From positions 1 to 14,471 of the forward strand of contig JBFELL010000068.1 of assembly GCA_041552135.1 (NCBI GenBank): DNA of 14,471 nt, in the 5' to 3' direction. This DNA comes from SZUA-186 sp041552135. Its GTDB lineage: Bacteria > Pseudomonadota > Gammaproteobacteria > UBA9214. The position numbers were made by a program, and so were the translations under genes. Shown in pieces: positions 6,850 through 13,855 of this stretch (within the stretch, counting starts at the first letter, position 1; every line of letters starts with the position of its first letter). The notes below the pieces were generated by a model. The model was not told the DNA's origin. It was given only the letters and a program-made list of their open reading frames with translations, and made no database searches.

Positions 6850-8427
6850 CTAGTGACTCTGGGCGAAGTAGTCAGCGAGAAATTCGTCAAAGCCCTGGTT
6901 GTCAGCCGCCTCCATGGCCTGCTGGGCGGCAATCGATTCTTTCACGGCGGCGTCGATCAGGGCGAAGCCTTGCGGGTCCGGTGGCAGGTTCATGAAGTAT
7001 TCCTGGTGCTGTCGCGACATGCGCTGCGCAAAATGGAAGTGGCCTTCGTTGTGCTCGCGCATTCCGGCGAGGATCCGGGCAGACGGTGTCAGGTCCGGGT
7101 CCCGGACCGCTGCCTGCTGTTCCTGCAGTGCGCCGATGTGGGCATTTCCGGGTTGCTGTGCGTCCAGCGCCCCGGCAAATCCCTGCATGGCATCCAGCAG
7201 CTCGCCTGCCCAGCCGGACAGGCTGACCTGCCTGCCGTTGCGCTGCAGCTCAAGGCCGGGCTTGCGGCCCCGGTAGCACACGGCATCCAGGTTGTAATCG
7301 ATCTCCCGGCGTTCACTGTCGCTGATGCAGGGGCTGTCCTGGAACAGGCAGAAGGCCATGAGTGTTTCCAGGAAATGGCACTGTGACTCACTGATACCCA
7401 GAGGGTGGAACATGTTGATGTCCAGCGAGCGCAGTTCGACGTAGCGCACGCCGCGCCGGTGCAGGGCATGGGTCGGTTTTTCGTTGAATTCCGGCACCTG
7501 CTTCGGGCGTACCGAACTGTAGTACTCGTTTTCGATCTGCAGGATATTGGCATTGAGCTGACGGTATGTGCCGTCCACCTTGACGCCGATTTCCTGGTAG
7601 CGCGGGCAGGGTGTCTCGATGGCGCGGGTCAGGCTTTTGATGTAGGCAGGCAGGTTGTCGTAGCTGGCCTTGAAGCCGGCCTCGCCCTCCTGGCTGTTCT
7701 GGTAGCCGATGTCACACATGCGCAGCGAGGTGGCCCAGGGTGCGTAGTAGGTGTTCTCGTTGAAGTCTTCCAGTTCGGTCGGTATGCCGCACAGGAACGA
7801 CTTGCAGATGGCCGGCGAGCTGCCGAACAGGTAGGGCACCAGCCAGCCATGGCGCTGCAGGTTCCGGATCATGTGGAAATAACGCCCGGAGATGAAATCC
7901 TGCAGCGGCTGCCTGTCGCCAAGCAGATCGCGGTATACGGGCCAGAAGCTCTCGGGGAAGGAATAGTTGTAATGCCCGCCGGCGATCACCTGCATGATGC
8001 GGCCGTAGCGGTAGCCCAGACCGCGGCGGTATACGGTTTTCATGGTGCCGGCATTCGAACTGCCGTATCTGGCCAGCGGAATGAAGGACTCGCCTTCGAC
8101 AACGCAGGGCATGCTGGCAGACCAGAGCAGCTCATTGTCGAGTTTCGAATACACGTAGTGTTGCAGCCGCTGCAGGAATGCCAGTGCCTGCGACAGCTCC
8201 GTGAACGGCGGTGTAATGAATTCCAGCAGTGCTTCGGAGTAGTCGGTCGTTATCCAGGGATGTGTCAGTGCCGAGCCCAGGGACGCCGGGTGGGCTGTCT
8301 GGGCGATACTGCCGTCGGGGCCGACCCGCAGGCTTTCCTTCTCAAGGCCCGTGCTGCCGCCGCTGAGTGCGGCCGGATTGCCGGTAGCAAGCAGTGCGGA
8401 AAGCCGGTTTTCTGCCTCTCGGTACAA
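6850..8427 (-). CDS. gshA: Glutamate-cysteine ligase, proteobacterial GshA type
   Basis: This is a 525-residue protein (E. coli GshA has 518). It joins glutamate and cysteine with ATP to give gamma-glutamylcysteine, the first and limiting step of glutathione synthesis in the cytoplasm. Family marks include STGLEKESLRV near the start (25-35), TDYSEALLEFITPP, YRRGLGYRYGRIMQVIAGGH, the GSSPA segment, CDIGYQNS and RRGVRYVELRSLDINMFHPL. The start is TTG at 8427: a TGA lies in frame three codons upstream, and the nearby ATG is out of frame. The residues from this TTG (YREAENRLSALLATG) match the expected N-terminal helix. AGGA lies about 10 nt upstream. It is a single gene, divergent from fnr. Glutathione is the gating ligand of Kef channels, and a Kef-type gene lies at the right edge. 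Confidence 0.96.
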   Translation of the reverse strand: MYREAENRLSALLATGNPAALSGGSTGLEKESLRVGPDGSIAQTAHPASLGSALTHPWITTDYSEALLEFITPPFTELSQALAFLQRLQHYVYSKLDNELLWSASMPCVVEGESFIPLARYGSSNAGTMKTVYRRGLGYRYGRIMQVIAGGHYNYSFPESFWPVYRDLLGDRQPLQDFISGRYFHMIRNLQRHGWLVPYLFGSSPAICKSFLCGIPTELEDFNENTYYAPWATSLRMCDIGYQNSQEGEAGFKASYDNLPAYIKSLTRAIETPCPRYQEIGVKVDGTYRQLNANILQIENEYYSSVRPKQVPEFNEKPTHALHRRGVRYVELRSLDINMFHPLGISESQCHFLETLMAFCLFQDSPCISDSERREIDYNLDAVCYRGRKPGLELQRNGRQVSLSGWAGELLDAMQGFAGALDAQQPGNAHIGALQEQQAAVRDPDLTPSARILAGMREHNEGHFHFAQRMSRQHQEYFMNLPPDPQGFALIDAAVKESIAAQQAMEAADNQGFDEFLADYFAQSH

Positions 8428-8482
8428 GGATATTCATTCCTGATTATGCGGGAATTGCGCCGCTGGCGGTGCGACATGTATG

Positions 8483-8539
8483 TTGTGCCGTAAGAGGCTG
8501 TGTTACTTTATAGAAATTGCCCGGTGGCTGGCAACCGGG
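8483..8539 (+). promoter_or_regulatory. Possible fnr promoter and leader hairpin
   Basis: TTGTGC (8483-8488) and TTTATA (8507-8512), 18 bp apart, form a weak sigma70-like pair. Just after it, CCCGGT (8520-8525) and ACCGGG (8534-8539) can form a 6-bp hairpin that would lie at the 5' end of a leader of about 165 nt before the fnr ATG. I searched 8460-8683 for an FNR box and found only isolated half sites, so autoregulation is not supported here. Confidence 0.3.
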
Positions 8540-8683
8540 CCGGTTTATGCAAAGCACAGCAATTTCATTAAATCGTCTGCCTGTATCGGGCGACGCGATT
8601 ATAACCGGATTCCGCGTCTGTGCCTGTTATCAATCAGGCCAGTCGCAAGATTGAAATGTGTGGCCATGCGTGGGAGCGGGTTT

Positions 8684-9433
8684 ATGCCACGACAGAACAA
8701 GACCCTGACAATGGATGACATCAAAGTCTCGTGCGGCAGCTGCAGCCTGGCTCAGCTCTGCCTGCCGCATGGCATGAACGGTGAAGAGCTCGATGAGCTC
8801 GACAAGATCGTGGTCCGCCACCAGCCTTACCAGCCGGGCGAACACCTGTTCCGCGCGGGGGACAGCAGCCGCTCCATGTTTGCGCTGCGTTCCGGCGCAC
8901 TCAAGTCGTATTGCACAACCGAGGACGGCGAGGAGCAGGTGATCGGCTTCACGCTGCCGGGCGAGTTACTGGGCCTCGACGGCATGGAAGACGGCAGTTA
9001 TGCCAGCAATGCCCTGGTGCTGGAGACTTCCAGTATCTGTGAACTGCCATTCAACCGCATCGAGGAGCTGTGCCAGACCCTGCCAGGCCTGCACCGGCAA
9101 ATGATGCGTGTGGTCGGCAAGGAAATCACCTCGGACCAGCGAATGCTGCTGCTGCTGGGCAAGCGCAGTGCCGAGGAGCGGCTGGCGACCTTCCTGCTCA
9201 GCCTGTCGAAGCGCTACAAATCGCGCGGCCTGTCCGCCACCGAATTCAACCTGCCGATGTCGCGCCAGGACATCGGCAATTACCTCGGGCTGGCCATTGA
9301 AACGGTCAGTCGCCTGTTCGCGCACTTCCAGAATGCCGGGGTGCTCAAGGTCAACCGTCGCCAGGTTGTCCTGACGGACCTCGAAAGGCTCAGGAGCATG
9401 GTGGAAGGCTGTATCAGCCTGAATTCGACCTGA
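8684..9433 (+). CDS. fnr: FNR/ANR-type oxygen-sensing transcription regulator
   Basis: This is a 249-residue CRP/FNR-family protein (E. coli Fnr has 250). It senses oxygen through a [4Fe-4S] cluster and activates or represses genes at TTGAT-N4-ATCAA sites when oxygen is low. All four cluster cysteines are present: Cys17, Cys20 and Cys26 in VSCGSCSLAQLC, and Cys119 in ETSSICELPF. The cyclic-nucleotide-like beta roll spans about 40-130, followed by the dimer helix (MMRVVGKEITSDQRML). The C-terminal helix-turn-helix carries the recognition residues E206, S209 and R210 (IETVSRL), the pattern that reads FNR boxes. The ATG at 8684 follows GGGAGCGGG; an ATG at 8666 is an in-frame alternative. It converges on hemN 39 bp downstream. 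Confidence 0.96.
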   Translation: MPRQNKTLTMDDIKVSCGSCSLAQLCLPHGMNGEELDELDKIVVRHQPYQPGEHLFRAGDSSRSMFALRSGALKSYCTTEDGEEQVIGFTLPGELLGLDGMEDGSYASNALVLETSSICELPFNRIEELCQTLPGLHRQMMRVVGKEITSDQRMLLLLGKRSAEERLATFLLSLSKRYKSRGLSATEFNLPMSRQDIGNYLGLAIETVSRLFAHFQNAGVLKVNRRQVVLTDLERLRSMVEGCISLNST

Positions 9434-9455
9434 CTACCGGGCAGCGGCATTTGCC

Positions 9456-9471
9456 AAAAGCCCGCGAGGGC
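9456..9471 (-). terminator. Short hairpin terminator candidate for hemN
   Basis: Read leftward just after the hemN stop, GCCC-TCGC-GGGC (9471-9460) is followed by TTTT (9459-9456). The stem has only 4 bp and the T run is short, so this is a weak intrinsic terminator. It fills most of the 39-bp gap between convergent fnr and hemN. Confidence 0.4.
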
Positions 9472-9472
9472 G

Positions 9473-10864
9473 TCAGATCACCTTCGAGAATCCGCCGCTG
9501 TTGCCGCGCTCGCGCAGGTAACGGTCGAAAACCATGCAGATATTGCGCACCAGCAGGCGCCCGGCCGGCAGTATCTGCAGCGTCTTGTCATCCAGTTCCA
9601 GCAGGCCATCCTGCTGCATCTGCCGCAGGTCCCCGATTTCCGACTTGAAGTGCGAGGCAAACTCGAACTTCCAGCTTTGCTCCAGTGCCTTGATGTCCAG
9701 GTGGAAATGGCACATCAGCTGGGTGATGATTTCGTTGCGCAGCAGGTCATCCGGCTCCAGTTCCACGCCGCGCTCCAGTGCGAACTGTCCGCTGTCAATC
9801 CGCTGGTAGTACTCCTCGAGGGTGCGCACATTCTGGGTGTAGTTGTCGCAGACCTTGCCGATGGCGGTGACGCCGATGCCGATCAGGTCGCATTCGGCAT
9901 GTGTGGAATAGCCCTGGAAATTGCGGTGCAGTGTGCCCTGTTGCTGTGCCACTGCCATTTCATCGTCCGGCCTGGCGAAATGGTCCATGCCGATGTAGAC
10001 GTAGCCGGCGCCGCTGAGCTGCGAGATCGTCTGCTGCAGGATGTCGAGCTTCGCCTCGCTGGATGGCAGATCCACATCGTTGATACGGCGCTGGGGCTTG
10101 AAGCGTTCCGGCAGATGGGCGTAGTTGTAGACAGCAATCCGTTCGGGCGCGAGGTCGACGACCTTGTCGAGCGTTTCCGAGAAGCTGGCGACGCTCTGGA
10201 ACGGCAGGCCGTACATCAGGTCGATATTGATAGAGCGGAAGCCGACATCCCGTGCGGTGTCGATCACCTCCCGGGTGAGTTCCTTGCTCTGGGTACGGTT
10301 GACCGCCTTCTGGACCACGGGATTGAAGTCCTGGACGCCGACACTCATGCGGTTGAAGCCAACGGCGCGCAGTGTCCTGACTTTCTCGAAATTCACCGAG
10401 CGGGGATCGATTTCAATGGAGTATTCCCCGCTGTCATCATGCAGTAACTGGAAATAGCGGCCGGTGACACGCATGAGTTGACGGATCTGCTCCGAACTCA
10501 GGAAAGTCGGTGTGCCCCCGCCCCAGTGCAGCTGCTCGACGTGACGGTCGGGATCGAACAGGCCGCCCTGCAGTTCGAGTTCGCGGTAGACATGCTGCAG
10601 ATAGGGGGTGGCCTTGCTGTGGTCCCCGGTGACGATCTTGTTGCAGGCGCAGTAAAAGCAGACCGTGTCGCAGAAGGGAATATGGATGTACAGGGACAGC
10701 GGGCGCGGTATCGGGTCCTCGTTGCTGTGGGTCGCCCACTTGCGGTAATCGCTGTCGGAGATGCCGCCATGGAACTGGGCCGCCGTCGGGTAGGAGGTGT
10801 AGCGGGGCCCGGACTGGTCATAGCGTCGGATCAGGTCGGCATCGAAGGCAATGTTTTGCGTCAT
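9473..10864 (-). CDS. hemN: Oxygen-independent coproporphyrinogen III oxidase
   Basis: This is a 463-residue radical-SAM enzyme (E. coli HemN has 457). It decarboxylates coproporphyrinogen III to protoporphyrinogen IX without oxygen, for heme and possibly (bacterio)chlorophyll. The cluster motif CDTVCFYC gives Cys65, Cys69 and Cys72, with the extra Cys74, and Tyr59 in YIHIPFC lies at the position of the E. coli SAM-contacting tyrosine. Full-length features follow: HWGGGTPTFLS, EIDPRSV, NRMSVGVQDFNP, INIDLMYGLPFQ, and the HemN-specific C-terminal domain with QLMCHF. The N-terminal RYTSYPTAAQF segment separates it from HemW-type proteins. The ATG at 10864 has no strong ribosome site. An FNR box lies upstream at 11006-11019, and fnr is the convergent neighbour, so low-oxygen induction is likely. 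Confidence 0.97.
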   Translation of the reverse strand: MTQNIAFDADLIRRYDQSGPRYTSYPTAAQFHGGISDSDYRKWATHSNEDPIPRPLSLYIHIPFCDTVCFYCACNKIVTGDHSKATPYLQHVYRELELQGGLFDPDRHVEQLHWGGGTPTFLSSEQIRQLMRVTGRYFQLLHDDSGEYSIEIDPRSVNFEKVRTLRAVGFNRMSVGVQDFNPVVQKAVNRTQSKELTREVIDTARDVGFRSINIDLMYGLPFQSVASFSETLDKVVDLAPERIAVYNYAHLPERFKPQRRINDVDLPSSEAKLDILQQTISQLSGAGYVYIGMDHFARPDDEMAVAQQQGTLHRNFQGYSTHAECDLIGIGVTAIGKVCDNYTQNVRTLEEYYQRIDSGQFALERGVELEPDDLLRNEIITQLMCHFHLDIKALEQSWKFEFASHFKSEIGDLRQMQQDGLLELDDKTLQILPAGRLLVRNICMVFDRYLRERGNSGGFSKVI

Positions 10865-10977
10865 GGATCTGTATTTCAGTTGATGTGCTCGGGTCCTGTC
10901 CGGGTTGGCCGTTGACAGCGATGTTCGTGTACAGGCGCTACGGTGCCTGCTGCAGTCGTTTGTGACAGTAGGGGTTT

Positions 10978-10985
10978 ATTTTTAT
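10978..10985 (-). promoter_or_regulatory. A/T-rich -10 candidate of the FNR-dependent hemN promoter
   Basis: ATAAAAAT reads leftward here. If the FNR box centred at 11012.5 sits at -41.5 (class II), the start is near 10971 and the -10 falls inside this run. The resulting hemN leader is about 107 nt. The hexamer itself is a loose match; position is the main argument. Confidence 0.4.
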
Positions 10986-11005
10986 CGTCTTGCACGGCAA
11001 GCGAG

Positions 11006-11019
11006 TTGACATGGATCAA
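11006..11019. promoter_or_regulatory. FNR/ANR box upstream of hemN
   Basis: TTGAC-ATGG-ATCAA matches the FNR consensus TTGAT-N4-ATCAA at 9 of 10 defined bases. Its centre is about 148 bp upstream of the hemN ATG, in the 346-bp gap between hemN (starts 10864) and the leftward antiporter (ends 11211). hemN is a documented type of FNR/ANR target in other proteobacteria, and the regulator gene is next door. Confidence 0.82.
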
Positions 11020-11033
11020 CACATGTCTGTTTT

Positions 11034-11065
11034 GGTCCTTTATTAACAGTGGTTAATAAAGGACC
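11034..11065. repeat. Perfect 14-bp inverted repeat, 4-bp spacer, upstream of hemN
   Basis: GGTCCTTTATTAAC (11034-11047) and GTTAATAAAGGACC (11052-11065) are exact reverse complements around AGTG. The core TTAAC-N4-GTTAA has the 5-4-5 geometry of CRP/FNR-family operators. The centre is 37 bp from the FNR-box centre, on the promoter-distal side. It could equally be a hairpin ending the antiporter message, but no T run follows in that direction (AAAACAG). Confidence 0.8.
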
Positions 11066-11210
11066 GCAACTTGCAGTGCAGAGCGCGAGGATTACCGGCC
11101 TGTAAAGTCAGTAAGCCATTGAATCGTGGATCCCGTACCCGTTGTGCGGGGAATGTGACCGGCTGTCACGAAGGCGCCGGTCCGGGGCTCCTGGCTGCAC
11201 TGAGTCGGTA

Positions 11211-12674
11211 TCATGCTTCCCGGCGGTCTGCCTCATGCTGCAGGCTGCGTTTCAGCAGCGGCGGTGCAAGCAGGGTTGTCAGGATGACCATCAGCACGAT
11301 GGCCGAGAACAGGGCGTCATCGATAACATCCATGCTCTTGCCGATGGCCGCGAATATCAGCCCGACCTCGCCGCGCGGCAGCATGCCGAGACCGACCGCC
11401 CAGCGGTTGCCGCCATGCGAGACCCCGAAGCCTGCCAGCAGTTTGCCTATGATGGCGGAAACCAGCAGTCCGGCAGCGAGTATGACAACCTTCCAGTCGA
11501 GGAAAGTCTCCAGTTTCACCTGTATTCCCATCAGGACGAAGAAGATCGGCACCAGGATGACCTCCAGCGGCATGATCAGCCCGCCGATGCTGACAGGATG
11601 CTCACGCACCTGGCCCCAGTACCTGAAGTAGGCATCGTGCATGATCAGGCCGGCGGTGAACGCGCCGATGATGGTTGCCAGGCCCGCCAGGTTCGCCAGC
11701 CATGCCAGCACCATGACGAACAGGAAGGAGACAAACATCTTCGCCTCAAGCAGGTCGAGATGGCGTATCAGTCGTATCACCAGCTTCAGCAGGTGGGGGC
11801 CGAGAAAGATGGCCCCGGCGAGAAACAGCGACGTCATCAGGATCACGAGGAGTATCTGCAGCAGTTCGATGCCGCCGGTCACCACGATGCCGCTGACAAT
11901 GGCGAGCAGCAGCAGTCCGAGGATGTCATCGATAACCGCCGCACCCAGGATGATGTGCGCCACCTTCGTCTGTTCCAGTTTCAGTTCCTGCAGGACCATA
12001 ACGGAAATGCCCACGCTGGTGGCGCCGAGTGCCGCGCCCAGGAACAGGCTGGTATGGAACGAGATATCGGGTATCAGCAGGTAGGAGGAGGCAAAGCCCA
12101 GGGCAAACGGCAGCAGCACCCCGATGAGCGCAACGCGCACGGAGTCCGGTCCCACCTGGCGCATTTCATCGATGCTGGTTCTCAGTCCGACCATGAACAG
12201 CAGGAAGATGATGCCGTACCGGGAGAAGACATCCAGCGTGTGGGCGACCTGTACCAGTTCCTCGCCGTGCACTCCGGTCAGCAGTGAATGCAGGTATTCG
12301 GCCCTTTCCGGTCGCGGTGCCTTGTCAAAGACCACCTCACAGGCCTCGCCCTGCAGCAGCCGCTCCACGGAGTCGAAAATGGCGGGACCCTCGCGCAGTA
12401 CAATGATCATGTCGAAGCCGATGTAGTAGGCCACGTTGCCGAGCAGGATTCCCATGCCGAGTTCACCGATGACGGAGGGCAGGCCGAGATGGCGTGCACC
12501 GAACCGGCCGAGCAGGGCGACGAACAGGATGGTGGTTACGCCGAGTATGACCGGGGCGACCGGGTCGCTGTGCGAGGCGTGAAACTGGATGGCGGCGGCG
12601 GCCGGGGCAAACACCGCCAGCGCCAGCAGGCAGGTCAGCTGCAGACGGCGGTGCGGCAGGTTCACAGGGTTCAT
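11211..12674 (-). CDS. CPA2-family cation/proton antiporter (Asp-Asp type)
   Basis: This is a 487-residue membrane protein with an N-terminal hydrophobic, signal-like segment (11-29) and about 12 further membrane helices. The CPA2 exchanger pattern is clear: LPSVIGELGMGILLGN (65-80), GIIFLLFMVGLRTSIDEM (154-171), ALGATSVGISVMVL (215-228) and the ion-binding pair Asp249-Asp250 in AVIDDILGLLLLAI, typical of electrogenic Na+/H+ exchangers. No C-terminal RCK/TrkA domain is present. About 60-70 residues separate helix 2 from GIIFLLF, longer than the usual 25 or so, giving a soluble insert at about 94-148. The ATG at 12674 lies 20 bp after the hypE stop with a weak GGGGC site, so it is probably co-transcribed with hypE. 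Ion specificity is inferred. Confidence 0.88.
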   Translation of the reverse strand: MNPVNLPHRRLQLTCLLALAVFAPAAAAIQFHASHSDPVAPVILGVTTILFVALLGRFGARHLGLPSVIGELGMGILLGNVAYYIGFDMIIVLREGPAIFDSVERLLQGEACEVVFDKAPRPERAEYLHSLLTGVHGEELVQVAHTLDVFSRYGIIFLLFMVGLRTSIDEMRQVGPDSVRVALIGVLLPFALGFASSYLLIPDISFHTSLFLGAALGATSVGISVMVLQELKLEQTKVAHIILGAAVIDDILGLLLLAIVSGIVVTGGIELLQILLVILMTSLFLAGAIFLGPHLLKLVIRLIRHLDLLEAKMFVSFLFVMVLAWLANLAGLATIIGAFTAGLIMHDAYFRYWGQVREHPVSIGGLIMPLEVILVPIFFVLMGIQVKLETFLDWKVVILAAGLLVSAIIGKLLAGFGVSHGGNRWAVGLGMLPRGEVGLIFAAIGKSMDVIDDALFSAIVLMVILTTLLAPPLLKRSLQHEADRREA

Positions 12675-12694
12675 CGTCTGCCCCGGTGGTACGC

Positions 12695-13708
12695 TCAGCA
12701 GATGCGCGGCAGGGGGTCGTCCTCGAGTTCCTCGAGGATGCGCTCGCCGCCGAGTTCCGTCGCCAGTGTGACGCGCTGACATGCCCTGTCCATGTGACCG
12801 ACCAGCGCGGCATCCCTGCCCTGCGGCAGTGCCTGCCAGCGTTGCAGCAGGGAATCGGCCCCGGCGGGATCGATGACGGCGACCACCCGGCCCTCGCAGG
12901 CCAGAAACAGCGGGTCGTAGCCGAGCATGTCGCACACCGATTGCACCGGGTCCCTGACGGGTATGCAGGTTTGCTGTATACGCATGCCCATGCCGGTGGC
13001 GCGTTGCAGTTCGTGGCACACCGTTGCGAGGCCGCCGCGGGTCGGATCGCGCATGAAGCGCAGCCCGGGGGACTCCATGGCTGCCAGCGTCAGCGGCAGG
13101 ACACTGGCGGCATCCGACCGCACCTCGCCGTGCAGGCCGAATTCCTCGCGGGCCAGCATCACGGCAATGCCGTGATCCCCGACCGGACCACTGACAATGA
13201 TCGCATCGCCATCCTCGACAAGATCGAGCCCCAGCCGATGACCGCTGCGAATGCCCAGGCCGGTCGTCGCCAGGTACAGGCCGCCGCCCTCGCCGCGGCG
13301 CAGCACCTTGGTGTCGCCGGCCGCGACGGCTACACTGGTATCGCGGGCAGCCGCGGCGAGACTCTCGATGATGCGTTCCAGCTGTTCGACCGGCATGCCC
13401 TCCTCGATGAAGGCATTCAGGCTGAGGTATTTCGGCACGGCGCCGGCCACGGCCAGATCATTGGTGGTGCCGTGTACGGCGAGCGAGCCTATGTTGCCGC
13501 CGGGAAACTCCAGTGGCTGCACGGTGAAGCCGTCGGTCGTGAACAGCACCTCGTTGCTGTCGAGCCTCAGAGGCACGGCATCCGCCTGCACGTCGAGGTC
13601 GGGATTTGTCAGGTGGCGCGCAAAGATCTCGTCGATCAGTTCGCGCATGAAGCGCCCGCCGTTGCCATGGGCGAGCGAGATGTGGGTATCCAGCATACGG
13701 CTGCTCAT
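12695..13708 (-). CDS. hypE: [NiFe]-hydrogenase maturation protein HypE
   Basis: This is a 337-residue PurM/AIR-synthetase-fold protein. With HypF it makes the cyanide ligands of the [NiFe] active site: the C-terminal cysteine receives a carbamoyl group, which is dehydrated to a thiocyanate using ATP. The diagnostic end PRIC is intact (Cys337). Other motifs are AHGNGG (13-18), TDG (58-60), FPGGNIG (68-74), GDTKV (131-135), GDHG (177-180) and RDPTRGG (220-226). The ATG at 13708 follows GGAG at 10 nt; the ATG at 13696 (residue 5) is also possible and fits the FNR-predicted transcript better. No hypA, B, C, D or F gene is adjacent, and an antiporter follows 20 bp downstream. An FNR box lies about 50 bp upstream. 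It is complete and looks functional. Confidence 0.96.
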   Translation of the reverse strand: MSSRMLDTHISLAHGNGGRFMRELIDEIFARHLTNPDLDVQADAVPLRLDSNEVLFTTDGFTVQPLEFPGGNIGSLAVHGTTNDLAVAGAVPKYLSLNAFIEEGMPVEQLERIIESLAAAARDTSVAVAAGDTKVLRRGEGGGLYLATTGLGIRSGHRLGLDLVEDGDAIIVSGPVGDHGIAVMLAREEFGLHGEVRSDAASVLPLTLAAMESPGLRFMRDPTRGGLATVCHELQRATGMGMRIQQTCIPVRDPVQSVCDMLGYDPLFLACEGRVVAVIDPAGADSLLQRWQALPQGRDAALVGHMDRACQRVTLATELGGERILEELEDDPLPRIC

Positions 13709-13722
13709 CAGTTTGGCGCTCC

Positions 13723-13728
13723 ATACTA
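13723..13728 (-). promoter_or_regulatory. -10 element of the hypE promoter at class II FNR spacing
   Basis: TAGTAT reads leftward here. It predicts transcription from about 13716, which places the FNR-box centre (13757.5) at -41.5. The leader to the ATG at 13708 would then be only 8 nt and exclude the GGAG; the ATG at 13696 would have a 20-nt leader. Confidence 0.6.
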
Positions 13729-13750
13729 GGCTGACAGACAGGTGACTGTA

Positions 13751-13764
13751 TTGATCTAGATCAC
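13751..13764. promoter_or_regulatory. FNR box shared by divergent hypE and Kef-type genes
   Basis: TTGAT-CTAG-ATCAC matches the FNR consensus at 9 of 10 positions, with a perfect 12-bp palindromic core (TGATCTAGATCA, 13752-13763). It lies in the 147-bp gap between hypE (starts 13708) and the antiporter gene starting at 13856. A -10-like hexamer is correctly placed on the hypE side (-41.5) and near-correctly on the other side (about -39.5 to -40.5). Confidence 0.85.
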
Positions 13765-13784
13765 CACATCGTACTGGCTGTACT

Positions 13785-13791
13785 TATAAAT
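13785..13791 (+). promoter_or_regulatory. -10 element of the Kef-type gene promoter
   Basis: TATAAAT lies 27 to 33 bp to the right of the FNR-box centre. Read as ATAAAT it predicts a start near 13798 (FNR at about -40.5), leaving a leader of about 58 nt before the ATG at 13856. Confidence 0.5.
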
Positions 13792-13855
13792 TTGGAAGCA
13801 CTATTGCATCATGACGGTGATAGACGTCGAAAACATGGCTTGATACAGGTGTGGC

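Noticed and set aside
7405..8493. Long open frame on the plus strand opposite gshA
   Set aside because: It is fully antisense to a well-supported gshA, its translation resembles no family, and it arises from high-GC codon structure.
8461..8683. FNR autoregulatory box upstream of fnr
   Set aside because: Only single half sites (for example ATCAA near 8630) are present; no 5-4-5 palindrome was found.
11034..11065. The 14-bp dyad as a plain intrinsic terminator
   Set aside because: The stem is strong, but no T run follows in the leftward direction and nothing is transcribed rightward into it. Kept as an unexplained repeat instead.
11142..12287. Long plus-strand frame opposite the Asp-Asp antiporter, rich in Gln, His and Asp
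   Set aside because: The composition is what hydrophobic membrane-protein codons give when read antisense; it has no ribosome site or motif.
12675..13019. N-terminal extension of the antiporter frame into hypE
   Set aside because: It overlaps the conserved 3' end of hypE and encodes histidine/arginine-rich sequence unlike a membrane protein; the ATG at 12674 is the natural start.
12686..13729. Long open frame on the plus strand opposite hypE (about 347 codons)
   Set aside because: hypE on the other strand has every family motif through PRIC; the plus-strand product is alanine/glycine/arginine-rich shadow sequence.
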